Source: Archegozetes longisetosus | Taxonomy: Eukaryota; Arthropoda; Arachnida; Sarcoptiformes; Trhypochthoniidae | Direction: 5' to 3' | Assembly (NCBI GenBank): GCA_018873245.2 | Contig: JAEMBT020000006.1 | Coordinates: 5,725,855-5,789,854 of the forward strand | DNA: 64,000 nt | In this document: positions 46,640 through 60,162 of the stretch, piece after piece | Layout: every line of letters starts with the position of its first letter | How positions within the stretch are numbered: the first letter of the stretch is position 1 | Translations under genes and position numbers: made by a program | Notes under the pieces: model-generated | Told to the model about the DNA's origin: nothing | The model's input: the letters and a program-made list of their open reading frames with translations, nothing else | Databases searched by the model: none

Positions 46640-49600
46640 TCAAATAGTAGTAACGATATTATTAATTCCTCGATCGGGCAATTGTCTCAATTTCATAGAG
46701 CCGTCAGCACCGCAAGAAAATAGTCTTCCGTTTTGATCCACATATAAGTGCGAGACTCCCATTCCTATGTTTCTGAACAGAGTGCTTCTGGAATGTTCTC
46801 CAGGGAATGAATAAAATAACACTCGAACCGAACCCAACCCCCAAACCTGCAAATTATTCAAAATATTAATTCAACTGATCGTTCAAATAATAGAGATTGA
46901 GTTTGAAAATACTTTGATATCTCCATCTGCAGAACCAGTTACAAAATATTCTTCTCCAGGGTCGAGTGCCATACACTTAATCGCTGACTCGTGTGCTTGA
47001 AATCTGTCGCGTTGTGTTCGTTGCCTCATATCAAATATAAAAACGTCACCCTTTTTACCTCCGGTTATAAGTATTTGATTGAGTGGTGCGTAGAGTATAG
47101 CAGAAGCGCCATGTTGTTCGTGACACGCAAAGGATGTGACCAAACATTTCTTTTGTGGCAACAAAGTGTCCCAAAGAGCAATATTTTTGTGATCAGTCGA
47201 CTGGCCAGCAGTCATGACCAAACTGGATGCTCCCAAAAATGTAAAATCACTGGCTTGCTTCGAGTGACATTGCATGCTCTATCAAAATTAATTCATAGTC
47301 AAGTTAATCACTCATTCCAATTTAATCATTAGTTTGGTAACTAACAAAGAAAGGCTTGTTTTGAGTGGCTGCGATTTGCCATAAACTCAAATTTCCATCT
47401 CCATCAGTCACACCAAACTTGTTTCCTTGTTGGTTGAACTGAACTCGAGTCACTTTGGCGAAAGTGCCGGCTGGTCGCGGACATGAAATTGCTTGTTGAT
47501 GATTCCATTCCCATAGAATAACCGATCCGTCTTGAGATCCCGAAAGATCTGGGAAAGTGATCCAGAAAATTAAATCAAGTTCTTCTAAAAACTCCATAAT
47601 ATAGCAAGTCGAACTTACATAAAGGCAACATTGGATGAGAACAAAGTCGTCTCACACTTTCAGTTTTATGACGTTTAAGCTTGAGATAGAAAAAAAATTA
47701 TCATAACGAAGAAATTAAATAAAATAAAATAACAAAAACACATGAGAAAATAGAAACAAAATTTGAAACAAACCAAAAACCAAAAATCTGAAAAACAGCC
47801 GTCGAAGCGCTAGAGACTCACCGGTTGTAGAATATGTCGGCTTCTTTCAATTACATATTGACAGAATTGGGGACTAGTATTACCAGGAAAGTGATGCTTA
47901 GCCTTAACAGTGTTAGTAAAAGCAGCGAAAGGCAGAAAAGAGATTTATAGACAATAGAAATATAAACTCAGTTTGACAAACACTTGACTTATTATTGGAG
48001 TCGTTGATTTGGGAGTACATACAACTATTATAAGAATGAGTAAACAATTTTCACACCATACATACCATAATTGTATTCTTTCCAGTTTGAGATAAATTTG
48101 AAGTTCCACTTGCGTTCACATTTGAGACTGTGGAAGATTGAATAGCCAGTCCACCAGGAGATGATTGGAGACGATCTGATGGGTGTTGGACTACCAAGTA
48201 ATCGACTGAAGGCAGAGATTCTGCAGATCTGCAATAAATCATTGACAGAGTGTCAGATAAAAGAAAACACCTAAATTCTATCAACTGTTTACTTTTGTAG
48301 ATTCAAAATATCGTATTCCGCTTCCTCTTCAAGCCACGGCACCGGTTCTAACAATACCGAAATGTCAATCTCTTGAATTTCCTTAGGAGTTGACAGAGCT
48401 ATATATCCAGGATTAGTTCGATTTATACAGAAAGCACTAATATTGTCCTGATCTTTGTGAACAATTCTGATAGGTTCGGGATTATTAGACTCAGAGACAT
48501 CGTTAACACTTCCTTCATTGTCTGATATGTGCGCTCTATTTGCTCTTGGTTTACCAAATATGAACCTAATGAAGATATCCTGAACCATCTCTTGTCGAAC
48601 CAGGTAATTCCAAAGCCGTTTCGAAGCCTTTGTTATTGAATTGTGATAACGAAACGGAGTGTTATTCAGTTCTAATAAAGCTTTATATTTAAGAATTGCG
48701 GGTCCGCTCTGACGACTAGTTTCAACGAAGCTATTTGGCAAAAAGTGTTGTGGAGGACCATTAAATTCGTTCATATAGTTATTCATATAGATCTGCCAGT
48801 TACGCAACAATTTGAAGACAGTATGAATTAAAGGGCTAGTTGTCGGAAGATCTGACAATTCAATACCAGACACGGTCAGAAAATGTATTAAATGACGTCT
48901 CGCCAGTTTCAAGACAGTGAATCGAATTATACCCCAAGCGTACAATTCTTGCTCTAAGTTCTTCTCATCGATAGCTACGCTTCCAGGATGTGCGATCGCA
49001 CTATCGGCAAATACACTGTCCGCATTAAATTCTTCCATTTCGAAATTTTCCAAGTTTTCATCTTCACTCTCGACTGATTCACTTGAGTCATAATCAAGGA
49101 GTATGAGTTCGTCTGGAAGCTTAGGTTTAGTCATCAAATATGAAACTATAGAGGTTTGCGGTGGAATAAACATCTCACGATATGTGGGTCTGTCCTCTTT
49201 GATGTTTGGTGGTTGAATGGGCTTTTCTTGATTTAACTGCTGCAATATTTTCATATGAAGTTTCATTCGTTGTTTGGAAAGTGTATTGAATAAGTCGAGG
49301 GTAGAACCTTCTGATTCTTCGCTATTTTGGGTCTCAGGTTTAGTTTGTGATTGTTGTTGAGATGAAGCGACAGAAGTAGCCACATGTATCAACTTCTTGG
49401 CCCCTCCGCCAAACAATTGGGCCCAACTGTTCTCATTGAAGTCCATACTTATCAATCTGTATAATACATATGGATCACAGGCTGCAGAAGAATAAATTAA
49501 TTGACTTAAGTAGATTGCGACAAACGCTTCACAAAGCAATGTATGCAATTTAGGCGAGTCTTCGTCTTTGTCTCGCGCCAGAAGTGCTCTCAAAGACTGA

Positions 49601-52600
49601 ACTCCTGGCCATTTATTCGGAGCTGTGGTTGCACTTAGTGTCTCGCCAGAGGCTTCAGTGTTAGTCGAAGGATTTCTTCTAACAGTTTGATGTCCGGCCA
49701 ATAAGTGTGACTTTTGGTAGACAACAGATGAAGCCAAGTCGTCTTTAGCATTGGATCCAGGCTTTGAAGTGATAGCATCGCTATCGCATAATGACTGATA
49801 TATACACGAAGATAAAGATATTCCCAAATCTCTCAATACATAAATTAAAGAATAACTTGGTGTTACGGTTAGTGGTGGAGAGTTCATATCCAATACAGTG
49901 TGCAGTATGTCATGAGTTACAGACTGTAGATGTCTTATAGGATCAGCGATTACAGTCTTCTGACATGCCACACTTGCAGCCAATAGTGGTAATGTAGTCG
50001 GGAATGGTAGGGGAGACAACAATTGCTGTTGAGACCTCTCTTGTTGCAATTCTTGTAGAAGTAGAATGAGTTCCATTCGCACTGATGAAAGTCCCCCTCC
50101 ATGTGCTCCGTGTAAACTGCAATAACTCAATAGAGTTCTCAATAAGGCCTCGTTCGCAGTCAACCATAATTTTCTACGTGAAGATCGATCTAATTTAGCT
50201 TCAAAATCCATTTTATCTGCCAATAGTATTTCATGGAGAGAAGGCTTGCCCTCAGTATAACCGCTGGCATCCGAATGCGAGCCTCTGGGAGTGGCACGAT
50301 CTGAAGGCGATATTTCAGTCGAGTTATCCAAAACCATTGATGAAGAAATTCCTTGTTTAGCCATATAACGCATCGAAAATGTTCTATAATTGCAAATAGT
50401 CTTCAATGCTTGGACGCTCTTCTCAAGCCATACGTAGAGTTGATATCTAAGTTGTCCGCCATCTACTTCAAAACCAGTGGCCAAAGTGCTCAACTCTTCC
50501 ATTAGAATTTTGAGACATGCAATAAATTTCAACTGTTGCGCCATGATATCTAGTTTCACTTCTTTGTTATCATCTGGAATTTGTTGATCACTCGGCTCTT
50601 CTTTAGCTTTCATTTCTAAACCGCCACAACTTTCTTCATCATCAGAGCACGGCTCGACTGAAAACTGAAAATCTGAAGTATCGATTGGCTCGAAAGTAGT
50701 AACCGGAGCGCCCCAATCAAAAGGGTTTTGGTCTATATCACCATTTGGTAGTGAACCCGTTGCTATAGCTTTTGGTGGTTCGAACTTTTCATTGCTTTCA
50801 AAAGATAACGAATCACTTTTTCGCTCGTTTGTTATTATTCTATTAGGCAGTCTTGATAAGACTTCGAGAGCAAGTGATGGACAACCAGCTCGAAAGTGTG
50901 CATGTGCTGTAAGAAAGAATAGCCTTCTTTCAAATGGAGTGATTGCATCAGCTCCATAAGAAGTCTCGTGAATAAATTCTGCAGTTCCGACTGCAAACTG
51001 TTCTTTCTTTTCTTTTAAAGATTGTGCCAACTGTCGCCTCACTATCAAAGGTTGAGCACGAAGATAGAGATAAAAATTGAAAACACTTGGATTAATGCTG
51101 AAATCTGGAGACTCGCCGTCATTGTTGCAATACTTGGGGTGAGAAGTTCCAACGTCTACTTCGAGCAGAGTTGTCAGCGCTGTGTTGTAGTCCTGTAACA
51201 TCCAGTAAGCCATACTTCGCAGAAAGGGGTCAGGATGCGCGTGACTTGGCCTATAGTCAGAACCGTCTCTGTTTCTTCCCAATATTTCTTGATAGAGGAG
51301 CCGTTTCAAATTTTCTGGAATCGTTTCGATATCTCCTTCATACAGACGAATGATAACCATTGCCAGTTGTAAGTCATCGAGTTTACTGAGACAGACCTCA
51401 ACGGCGTCCCAAACAGAACCGGCCAACAGGAAGAAAGCAGCTGCGTGTTCGAAACGCTGCTTACCCATCAACACGTACGCATTCTTTAGGGCTGCCTTTC
51501 GCCACTTGTCTTCATTGAAATTGTTCTGGAAAAAGTCAGTCATTTTTTTGTCTTGAATCGAACGGAAGAGTCCCCAAACGAGTGATTTCTTCTTCATGGC
51601 TAAGTAAAACAGAGCGGCGTCCAATGGGTCTTGTTTTGAGAGAAAAGCTGCTTTTGCCAGGCGTTCAATCAGTTTACGAAGCAATACATTGTTTCTAATC
51701 CATAGTCCAACACCCAATTCTCGTAATTCACTCCAACTAGCATTTTCTCTTTGAATTGATGGAATCAATTGGACCAGTTCTTCTTGAGTTTCTGAATGAA
51801 AAGCCCAAACCAGATTATGCGAAGCTAAGCCTTCTTTTTGAAGATTTTTTCGCTGTAAAAGTGGTAAACATCGGAGTAGATAAATGTGTTGACGCATTGT
51901 CAGCAGAAAACGCAGTCCACAATCGTCAAGAGAGTCAGCGGAAACTATTGAGCCATCAGTAGCTGCAGAATCAAAACCTGAATCCTCACCACCACTCGAC
52001 GGGTCTCTTCCTGAAGTTTTATCAGCTGTTGGATTGAACGAAGCAACAGAATCAGCCAGAGCCAGTAAATGCATTTGATCTAAGCTTGAAAGACCAGGTA
52101 AGTGAGAGTGAGTCAACAATTTCGTCAAAACTCGAGCCTGTCTTTGACCAAAATTAGTTGAACTTGCTTTTTCGTTCGTGTAATGAGTCGATTTTTTAGG
52201 TTTAGTGTTGAAGTTGAAACTACTCCTACCCAGTATTTCATCGAGAGTTTCTTCAACTTGAGTTTTGAAATTAGAATCAAACAGATTGTCATAATCTAAC
52301 TCTTCGTCTATAAGATTTTCTTTAGTTTTGCCATCACTTCCCTCATCCGCTTCTATTAATGCATATAAAGGCAGAGGTCGAATAGAAGTTATTTCTGTAT
52401 AATCTAATTGTACTTCTTCTGGAATAATAGGAAAATTGTCCGAATCCAATGGACTCTGTTGTGGAAGTGGTGATGAGGGGGCCGCCACTGACAAAGTTCT
52501 TGAACGCAACCATGATTTCGGACTACGATCTGAATCACTCTTTCTTTCGGAGCTCTGCTGAAAATTCTGAGGGTACTGTAAATAACCTCTAAGTGAGTTC

Positions 52601-52780
52601 ATAGAACAGAGACACGCGACCAGGTGGCTCAGAATAGCGCGAACCCTATGTATTTTGCCAAAAGCCAACAGTTCCATCAATTGTTTTGGATGATATTGTG
52701 GCAAAACAGGACATGCCAGTCGACTCGCTTCGAATATACCAAAATCAGGCAATTGGGACAAAGTCAATTTTGATTCTTGC

Positions 52781-52829
<49 letters not shown>

Positions 52830-55800
52830 GCTGCTGCTGCTGCTGCTGCTTGCTGCTGCTGCTGCTGCTGCTGTGATGAATGAGCCGCTGAAGATTTCTT
52901 GTGGTCACCACTTTGTGTGGTTCCTATGTTCAAAATGTTCATTGACGGAGACCTGGGTATAGAACCTGGATGTGATGGCAATCGGAGCTGAGAAGATTCT
53001 TGAGCATGAGTTAACAATCCGTGTTCCGTCAAAACTCGTGATTCTGTTATTTCAATACATGAGTCGCCCGAAGGCGGTTGCGATTCGCTTTTCCATTGTG
53101 TGTAAATCAACATTTCATTATCCATTCCAACCACAAGAATGCCATCTCTAACCCATGACAACTGCATCGGAAGTGGTGGCAAACCGTCAGCAGTAGCCAA
53201 ATTGGTTGATCGTAAAGTCATCCAACGAATATCGTCTGCATTTGTGAGCGGAGCTGCCATAGAAGAGGCCTGCTTTAGTAATAAACGACTTGATGGAGCA
53301 CTCATTGTCTTCTCAGATGTTTTCATGGCTTGCAAGTTGGCCTGAGCTATATCTGTAGAAACAGGTGTAAATAATGTAATCTTAGAACCAGCAGATACCG
53401 AAAGGATATGAGACCCGTCTTCAGTTGAAACCCAATCGAGTTGTACTAAAGACTTCTGCGATAATGTGAACTGATTTCCTTGTTCTGAAATCATTCTCTT
53501 GAGTGATTGCATTGTTGTATAACTTGGAACTGATAATAATCTCTGTATATTTTCAGTGCCTCTGTGTTCAGTCGAGTGATCATCTCCAACGTGCTTTAAT
53601 TTACTAACCAATGCATGTGAAGTCCGCCTATTTCTTAAAGTTGTGTCAACCAAAGGCGCCAAATCGATACCTAAATTCAATTCTGTTTGAGGTATTGGTA
53701 TGTTTTTGATTTGAATGGTGTCCTCTAAAACCCATTCCGAACCACCAGTAGATTCGCATTCGATTATAGCTAGGGTAACATTTATGAATCTTGAATTTTG
53801 GTTACGAGAATTCGATCGAGAGAAGGACTGGCCCTGTTTGTAGGCACAGGCTATACGGCCGCTATAAGAGCATGACACATACAGAGGCATTCCTGGCACT
53901 TCGAAGGCACTCGAACCTTCTTTATTCATCAACATTTCCCATTCAACCCAGCTATAATTTGGTAATTTATTGCTATAATCATTCACTTCTTCTGCGAGAC
54001 TCGTCGTCTCACTATCGGAACTGCATCTCCAAAATCGAATTTTTCCATCACTACAAGCCGTACATATGAGATAAGGCGCAAAGCATGCCGGATATATGTT
54101 TGAAGAACTTAAATGTCCAGCAGCAGGAGTCGCGTGAATCACTTCAACCTCATTGGGCAGTGGCAAGACTTGAGTACAAACTTTGACTGTTGTTATCTTT
54201 AATGGAGAAACAAGATTGGAATGCGATTGACTCATCTTTTCGTGAGTTTTAGGGTCATGCTTATCGTTAAAATCAGGAGAATTACTACGGCTTGTAGTAT
54301 TCGAATGGTCGCTATCATCTTGTACTAAATTGCTATCAGGAACGTATGAAAATTTATTGGTTGCTTCTGTTTGAGACTGAGAAGCAATTAGTAATCGCCA
54401 CATATGTAGAACTGATTGTCCGCTTTCATTCTTCTCCAGAACAACCAAATAAAATGGTTCTTCAAAAACAGCACTATGTCTGAGATCGACCACAGCGCCT
54501 AAACTCGATTCAACTAAGCCCGTGTTGTTCTTTTGCTTTTCATTCCAAGACTGATAGGCAACAGAACTGTCGCCTTTGATTAGCTGTTCTTGAAATACGT
54601 GAAGAAGTTGTGTGTTTTGCCAGTCATGGACTGCATCCGAGATGGCATTTAATTCGAGTACACAGCCCGGACGCGCAGTTGACTGTAGACTAACTATTCT
54701 AAAAGCGTCTCGAATCGTATGACGGTATAGACCAGTTTCGGATGAAGTACTGTCATCACTAATAGATGGACTCAAGTCTGCCTTTCGATATTTACGCTCT
54801 GCAGACGAAACTTCAGCCAACAGTGTTCGCGCATCAATTACAGCCTGATATATACGCAGTTGATGACCATCAGAGGCAACAAAACAAGCAGACGGAGAAT
54901 TGGAGATTGAACCAATTGTTGTACTTGGAAGAAGCGTCGGAATCCATGCCACGTTAGCAAAAGCTGAGGTTTCAAAAGAATTAATTCGCGCTAATTCTGT
55001 CACACCACCGGACTTTGAAAGAGGTCCAACTGGATCTACCTTCCACAGTATTAACTCTGAACAAAAGCCTGTATTTGGTAAGCCTCGAGCCTGTTGTGGA
55101 CAGCTGATAGATGTTGGAGTGGCTGCTGGACTCGGAGATAGTGAAGATTCAGGAGATCTATCATTTGGTGGTGTACTTCCAGGCAAATTGTGATGTGATG
55201 TCGTCAATAGAAGTGGTAATACGGGGTGACACGTCACATCGTTGACACGAAAGCGATGTCCACAAACTCTGGATGAATGGCTGATACTTAACACTTGTGT
55301 AAAATGAGATCCTTCCCCGAACCCAAGCATCCAGAGATTTAATGATCCGTTATTATGCTTAGTTAACATACAAACCGTTGGAGTCGGTAATGTTTCTTTC
55401 GATTCACTTTTACAAACATTGGTCGGTGACTTCACTTTTGACTGAATATCAGATGCAAGAGATGATGAATTGGTCAGAAATGCAGACTTTAGGTCAAGGT
55501 AAAAATTAGGAGAATACAAAGCTATATTATGAGACATTGTGGCCGCATCACCGAGCGGTATAGCGTTTGGGATCCGAGACGAAAAGCTGACTTGTGGCTG
55601 ACGGAACGAACACGGACTCGACTCATCCAACCATTCTACTGACCTAAAATTTAATTTTTATTCACTTATTTTCATTGAATTAAGTCTAATAGTAAGAGTA
55701 AGACTAACCAAACCAGAAGACTTCCGTCTAAAGGATGAATACTAAAGAGTAAATCCGAATTCGAGTGCCATTCTCTGATCAAAGCCTCTAATTTTCGATC

Positions 55801-57432
55801 CAAAACGTCTCCCATATGTGTTTGGTTATTAATGTTTGCATTCACTTCTGTTACCAAAGATGCTGAAGAGGAAGTGGTGTGAAAGCTTTGTCTACTCGGA
55901 TGACTTTCTTCATATTCGGCTTCGTCGTGAGACATGGCTTTGTTGAAAAGTTTAGAACTCCTTTTGCCGGTTTGAGTAGGTTTTTGGCGGAACTTTTTGT
56001 TAGACTCAACAGTTGTAATACTGGCGCCATCAGTTTCATCAGTTTCTCCGCCCTCCCCCTCTCCGGTATCACTTCCGACATCACTGTGGGCTAAAACAGA
56101 TTCGGCTTGAATTATTTTCAAACTTATTTCATGTAAAATTTTTTCAGCTGATTGCGTGAAAGACATCTCTTTATTGTTAAGCCAATGAATTACGAAACTT
56201 GGTTTCTCTTTATTATTATTATTCGCTGACAGACTTGGAACTAATGGTATATCAGTTTCAGCGTTAATGCTTGCCGTCAAATGAAAGTGCAGTCCAGGAG
56301 CCATTGATGTGCCATGAATTCCAAAACTATGAAAGTCGTGAACGCTGAAAGTACTCGGAAGAGTAGGAATGGCACCATTCATCTGACTTTCTTCAACAGT
56401 CACTTGCTGTCTCTTTTTGAATTGGCTCAAAGATTTCATTTGCTTTAATCGTTGCATTATTTTCTGTCTGTGGCGTTGAGTTTGTGCTCTTGGAATTACA
56501 TAATTGGAAAGGCCTTCGATTTGAGAAAAGTTGACTAATCCGTCCTCAGGTAGTAATGTCTGAACCCACAGACGACAAATATTATCGCGGCAAGAAGTCA
56601 CTAACATGTTGGCCACTGAACCTCGAGGAAGATATTTACTGACTTTTCGCCACGAAATACCAGTTACCGCGCGTGGATGTGCGATATATATGAACGAAAA
56701 ATTAACATCATTTCCAGAAGCATCGCCATGTGTTTGTTGAATGTGGCCATTTTCTTGCGCTCTTCCAAACGTCGATCTTGCAAAATAATTCACTTTAGCT
56801 GCGCTTTCGTACCATATTTTGACCAGTCGGTCGGCCTTCCCAGCAGATGTAAACAGCGTTCCATCAGGAGAGAAACGAAGAAAACAGACAGGAGTCGAGG
56901 TACGGCACTGCCAAACACAGTCCCATTGATGGCTTTCAGTCTCAATGTCTCGATTAGTATCACTTGCATTGTCAGCAGTTTTATCAGTTCTAATATTTAT
57001 TTCATCAGTTGATTGAGTCATTAAATGCCACATTTGAATATTATTGCCACCACTCAATAGTTTAGTTCCCTCTAAATTCCAAGAAATAACGCTAACATAA
57101 CAGTCAGCCTCAACACTAGCCGTTTGTATCCATTTATAGTCTAATTTATGAGTAGACACTTGTTGTAGAAGAGGTGTAGGCTCGAAAATACAGATTCTTT
57201 TGCCATAAGCTGCACCAATCTTCCCCACATCAGTCGAACAGTCAAGACAATTGACTTGAATATTACCATAGAGTATACCCGGAATTATTTGTACTCTTTG
57301 GAAATTAGAGGCAAGTATTACGACATTACAGCCGGCTGTGTAGGCTGTAAATGGAATGCCTTCTACTGAGCCGACACTGTAACAATTGTCACCCGAATTG
57401 ACGGCACCCGTCAGAATCTGATGACAATTCAT
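46640..57432 (-). CDS. DMXL: DmX-like protein / rabconnectin-3 alpha (V-ATPase assembly factor)
   Basis: Eight exons: 57432-55709, 55643-48293 (7.35 kb), 48228-48066, 47896-47822, 47679-47619, 47548-47346, 47278-46913 and 46846-46640; introns mostly 65-170 bp with consistent phases. About 3,380 residues. N-terminal WD40 propellers start HQILTGAVNSGDNCYSVGSV, with AHPRAVTGISWRKVSKYLPR and FVIHWLNNKEMSF; the centre has a Rav1p C-type helical domain (LGVGLWIRNNVLLRKLIERL, DPLDAALFYLAMKKKSLVWG); a C-terminal WD40 propeller runs from QDGSVILWEW to FSCGADGSMKLRQLPD. The family pairs with WDR7 in the RAVE-like complex that assembles V-ATPase. A CAG/CAA tract at about residue 1500 (52766-52873) contains one extra base near 52851 that breaks the frame. 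That is probably an assembly or repeat-length indel, since flanks on both sides are conserved. Confidence 0.96.
52766..52873 (-). repeat. Interrupted CAG/CAA trinucleotide tract in DMXL
   Basis: On the coding strand: about eight CAG-type units, then CAAG (one surplus A), about six more CAG, then about sixteen CAA units. In one frame it reads Gln-Ala-Thr, in the other Ser-Lys-Gln. The conserved upstream frame enters as Gln and the conserved downstream frame leaves as Gln, so only one base separates a continuous polyglutamine from the given sequence. Confidence 0.9.
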
Positions 57433-59107
57433 TTTCAATCAATTATTAATTTTATTTACGACCAATTAACGCAAAACTATTTGGCATTTGAGACTTCAAC
57501 CGAACTTGGAGTTTGTTTCGTTAAGCTTTTATTAATCATTTGATTGTCTTTGTGAAAAATTGATCTCCAAATCACTATTTGACAGAAAAATCTGGAATCA
57601 ATTCTTGTTTATCAGTAGATTTTCATTTCGTTCGAGTCTTTAAATTGATAACAAAATTGGTGTCAATATTTATTCAGGAGTTACTGATTCGTGACATATC
57701 TGTAAACAAACAAAGCTACTCATTAGCGGAGACAAACAGCACATTCAAACAGATTTTAATACTTTCGAAATGGTTCTCGAGTATTAAATTGTTATCAAAT
57801 AGAAAAATATAATGAATAATTAAATTCTTTACTCAATTCATTGATTTGATATCATATTCCGAGAAATAGTCGTAATTTTCATCATTTTATTGATCGAGGC
57901 AAATGATAGAATATTATATTAGATATTAATAAATAGAAATAATTAAATAGTAATCTGCATCAATTAGAGTCTAATGCTCGATATGATTATTGAATAATTT
58001 ACAATACTATTAATAATATTAATAACAATTATATTTGTGACAAAACACCCCAAAAATTAATATCAATGTAATTTTCGTCATAGCATTACTAATGAATGTT
58101 ATGGTATATCAGACTAGTGGCGACCAACGCATGGCTTAAAGGCCTCAAAGAGTATTTGATATTAGATTTAATAACAACTTTAGATTTAATAATGACAATT
58201 TTTAGCAAACAACTAGCCATTAAGAGAAATCAATTTGATAATTTTCCTTTACTTTGCCTGATTTCATTTTAAATATTACTTATATTTAAAAAAAAATTCA
58301 AAATTTGTATTACATAAACTTAAGTGAGAAAACTTTTAGAAACTTAGCAAACTTGTGGACTTTTAGACGCAATATAATTGAATTAAAAAAATCTTAATTT
58401 CTACATAATTCAAAACCTGATTATTTGGCTATCTGTTTATGAATAAGTCAAATATTGTGGATTTATTAAAACTATTTAGGAATAGATAGTTTATTTGGAA
58501 CCATAAAGATTAGTCAATATTCTTTTCAACTGTAATGTAAATACTCAACCGCATGATTGTGTCATTCAATCTTTCCATCAATTGGTTTTGTTTATACTAT
58601 TTGTCTTTTTTAAAGTTATTTGTTCCTAATAGAAGAGTGGCTCTTAAGAGGAATGGATATGAACATCGTTGTTTAGTACGACTTATTCAATCCATGTTTA
58701 TATACCCCTATCAGTAACACCAATGTAGCATATACTTTACGCACATTTGACAATTCGAGTCAAACATGATCAACAAAAATGATGTCAAAATTTTCGAAAC
58801 TGCGAGATAAGTCCATAGATATAAAGGCAATAATCTTTAGATACGTGTTGAGAACCCTATTCTCAAAGGAGACGTAATTTGTGAGCACCAATAAAAGTCT
58901 ATAATTGAAAGGTATACGCTGAAAGCATTCGGCGAAGCAAAGAGCGAGAGCACTATTTCCTATGAGAGAAGTGTTTCCCAAAGAGGGATCGTTTCAAAAG
59001 CTGTCTAGACACAAAAGCATTGGAGTTATAGTATATCATTGGTCTTAAATATAGCAGTAGTCGCGCTTTGAAATCACATTCATATCCCTTTCCGCAACAT
59101 CTCAAAA
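57433..59107. promoter_or_regulatory. Divergent intergenic region, DMXL to RPL18, with a TOP-like tract
   Basis: About 1.67 kb. Just before the RPL18 start, ATATCCCTTTCCGCAAC (about 59083-59099) fits a 5' terminal oligopyrimidine initiator, the usual start of ribosomal protein mRNAs and the handle for TOR-dependent translation. The remainder is AT-rich; a 73-codon minus-strand frame at 58760-58981 has no supporting features. Confidence 0.5.
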
Positions 59108-59905
59108 ATGGTGAGCACGTTATTTAATATGCTTCTGATTAAAATTAGATTTAATTATATTAATATGAATTAATTTTATTATTTTGAACGATAGGGTATT
59201 GACATAAGCCACAAGAATGATCGTAAAGTCCGCCGAACGGCGCCTAAAAGCAAAGATCCGTATTTACTACTATTAGTTCGGGTAAGTCTCCGACACGTGT
59301 TCACCATTTAAGACATTATTCAATACCAATTGATGTTTTTATTGATAAATTAACAGTTGTATCGCTTTCTCGCGCGAAGAACTGGACAAAAGTTCAATAA
59401 AATAATACTTCGACGACTATTTATGAGCAAAATAAATCGACCACCGCTTTCGTTGTACCGCTTGGTATGAGAACTATTGATAATTATTAAATGTTTTGAT
59501 TAATTTTGTAATTAATGAGTTTATTTTGAATGATAGAAAAAGCTAATGAGCAAAAAGGATAGAGAAGGAAAGACAGCAGTAGTGGTGGGAACCATAACTG
59601 ACGACTTGCGTATGTATGACGTGCCGAAGTTAACAGTATGCGCGTTGAGAGTGACCAAAACGGCCAGAGCTCGTATTCTGAAGGCAGGTGGACAAGTGCT
59701 CACTTTTGATCAGTTGGCTTTGCGTTCTCCGAGAGGTGAGAACACAGTTCTAGTTCAAGGTCCGCGTAAGGCTCGTGAGGCTTGCAAACACTTCGGTCCA
59801 GCTCCAGGTGTGCCTCACAGTCATACCAAACCTTATGTCAGATCTAGAGGACGTAAGTTCGAACGCGCACGTGGACGAAGAGCCAGCAGAGGATACAAAA
59901 ATTAA
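59108..59905 (+). CDS. RPL18: 60S ribosomal protein L18 (eL18)
   Basis: Four exons: 59108-59110 (only the ATG), 59195-59281, 59357-59464 and 59537-59905; all introns phase 0 and GT-AG; 188 residues, exactly the human length. Sequence is strongly conserved: [80 protein letters not shown] and the C-terminus [16 protein letters not shown]. It is a structural component of the large ribosomal subunit. AATAAA motifs follow at about 59926 and 59950. Confidence 0.98.
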
Positions 59906-60162
59906 TAACTTTTTATTAATTAAAATAAATGAATGTTTGAAATAATTGAAATAAAATCGATTTTTTTGTTCATTTGAAACGGTTCTTTTTGTTTCAAATC
60001 AATACTGGTATGAAGTTTGCTTGAATGCATTTTTTAAATCTAATGTGTTTGTAGTCAAATCATTCGTTAATCTTAATCAATATCTTATCAAAGTTTTATT
60101 AGAAAAAATTTATTAGCGTTCTAAAATTTTCATGAGTATTATGTTATGTATATTTTAAATGA

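Noticed and set aside
52686-52962. Plus-strand open frames giving long Val/Ala/Cys or Leu runs
   Set aside because: Antisense shadows of the DMXL CAG/CAA repeat; no start, splice or family support.
58760-58981. 73-codon minus-strand frame upstream of RPL18
   Set aside because: Non-conserved composition, no splice-consistent continuation.
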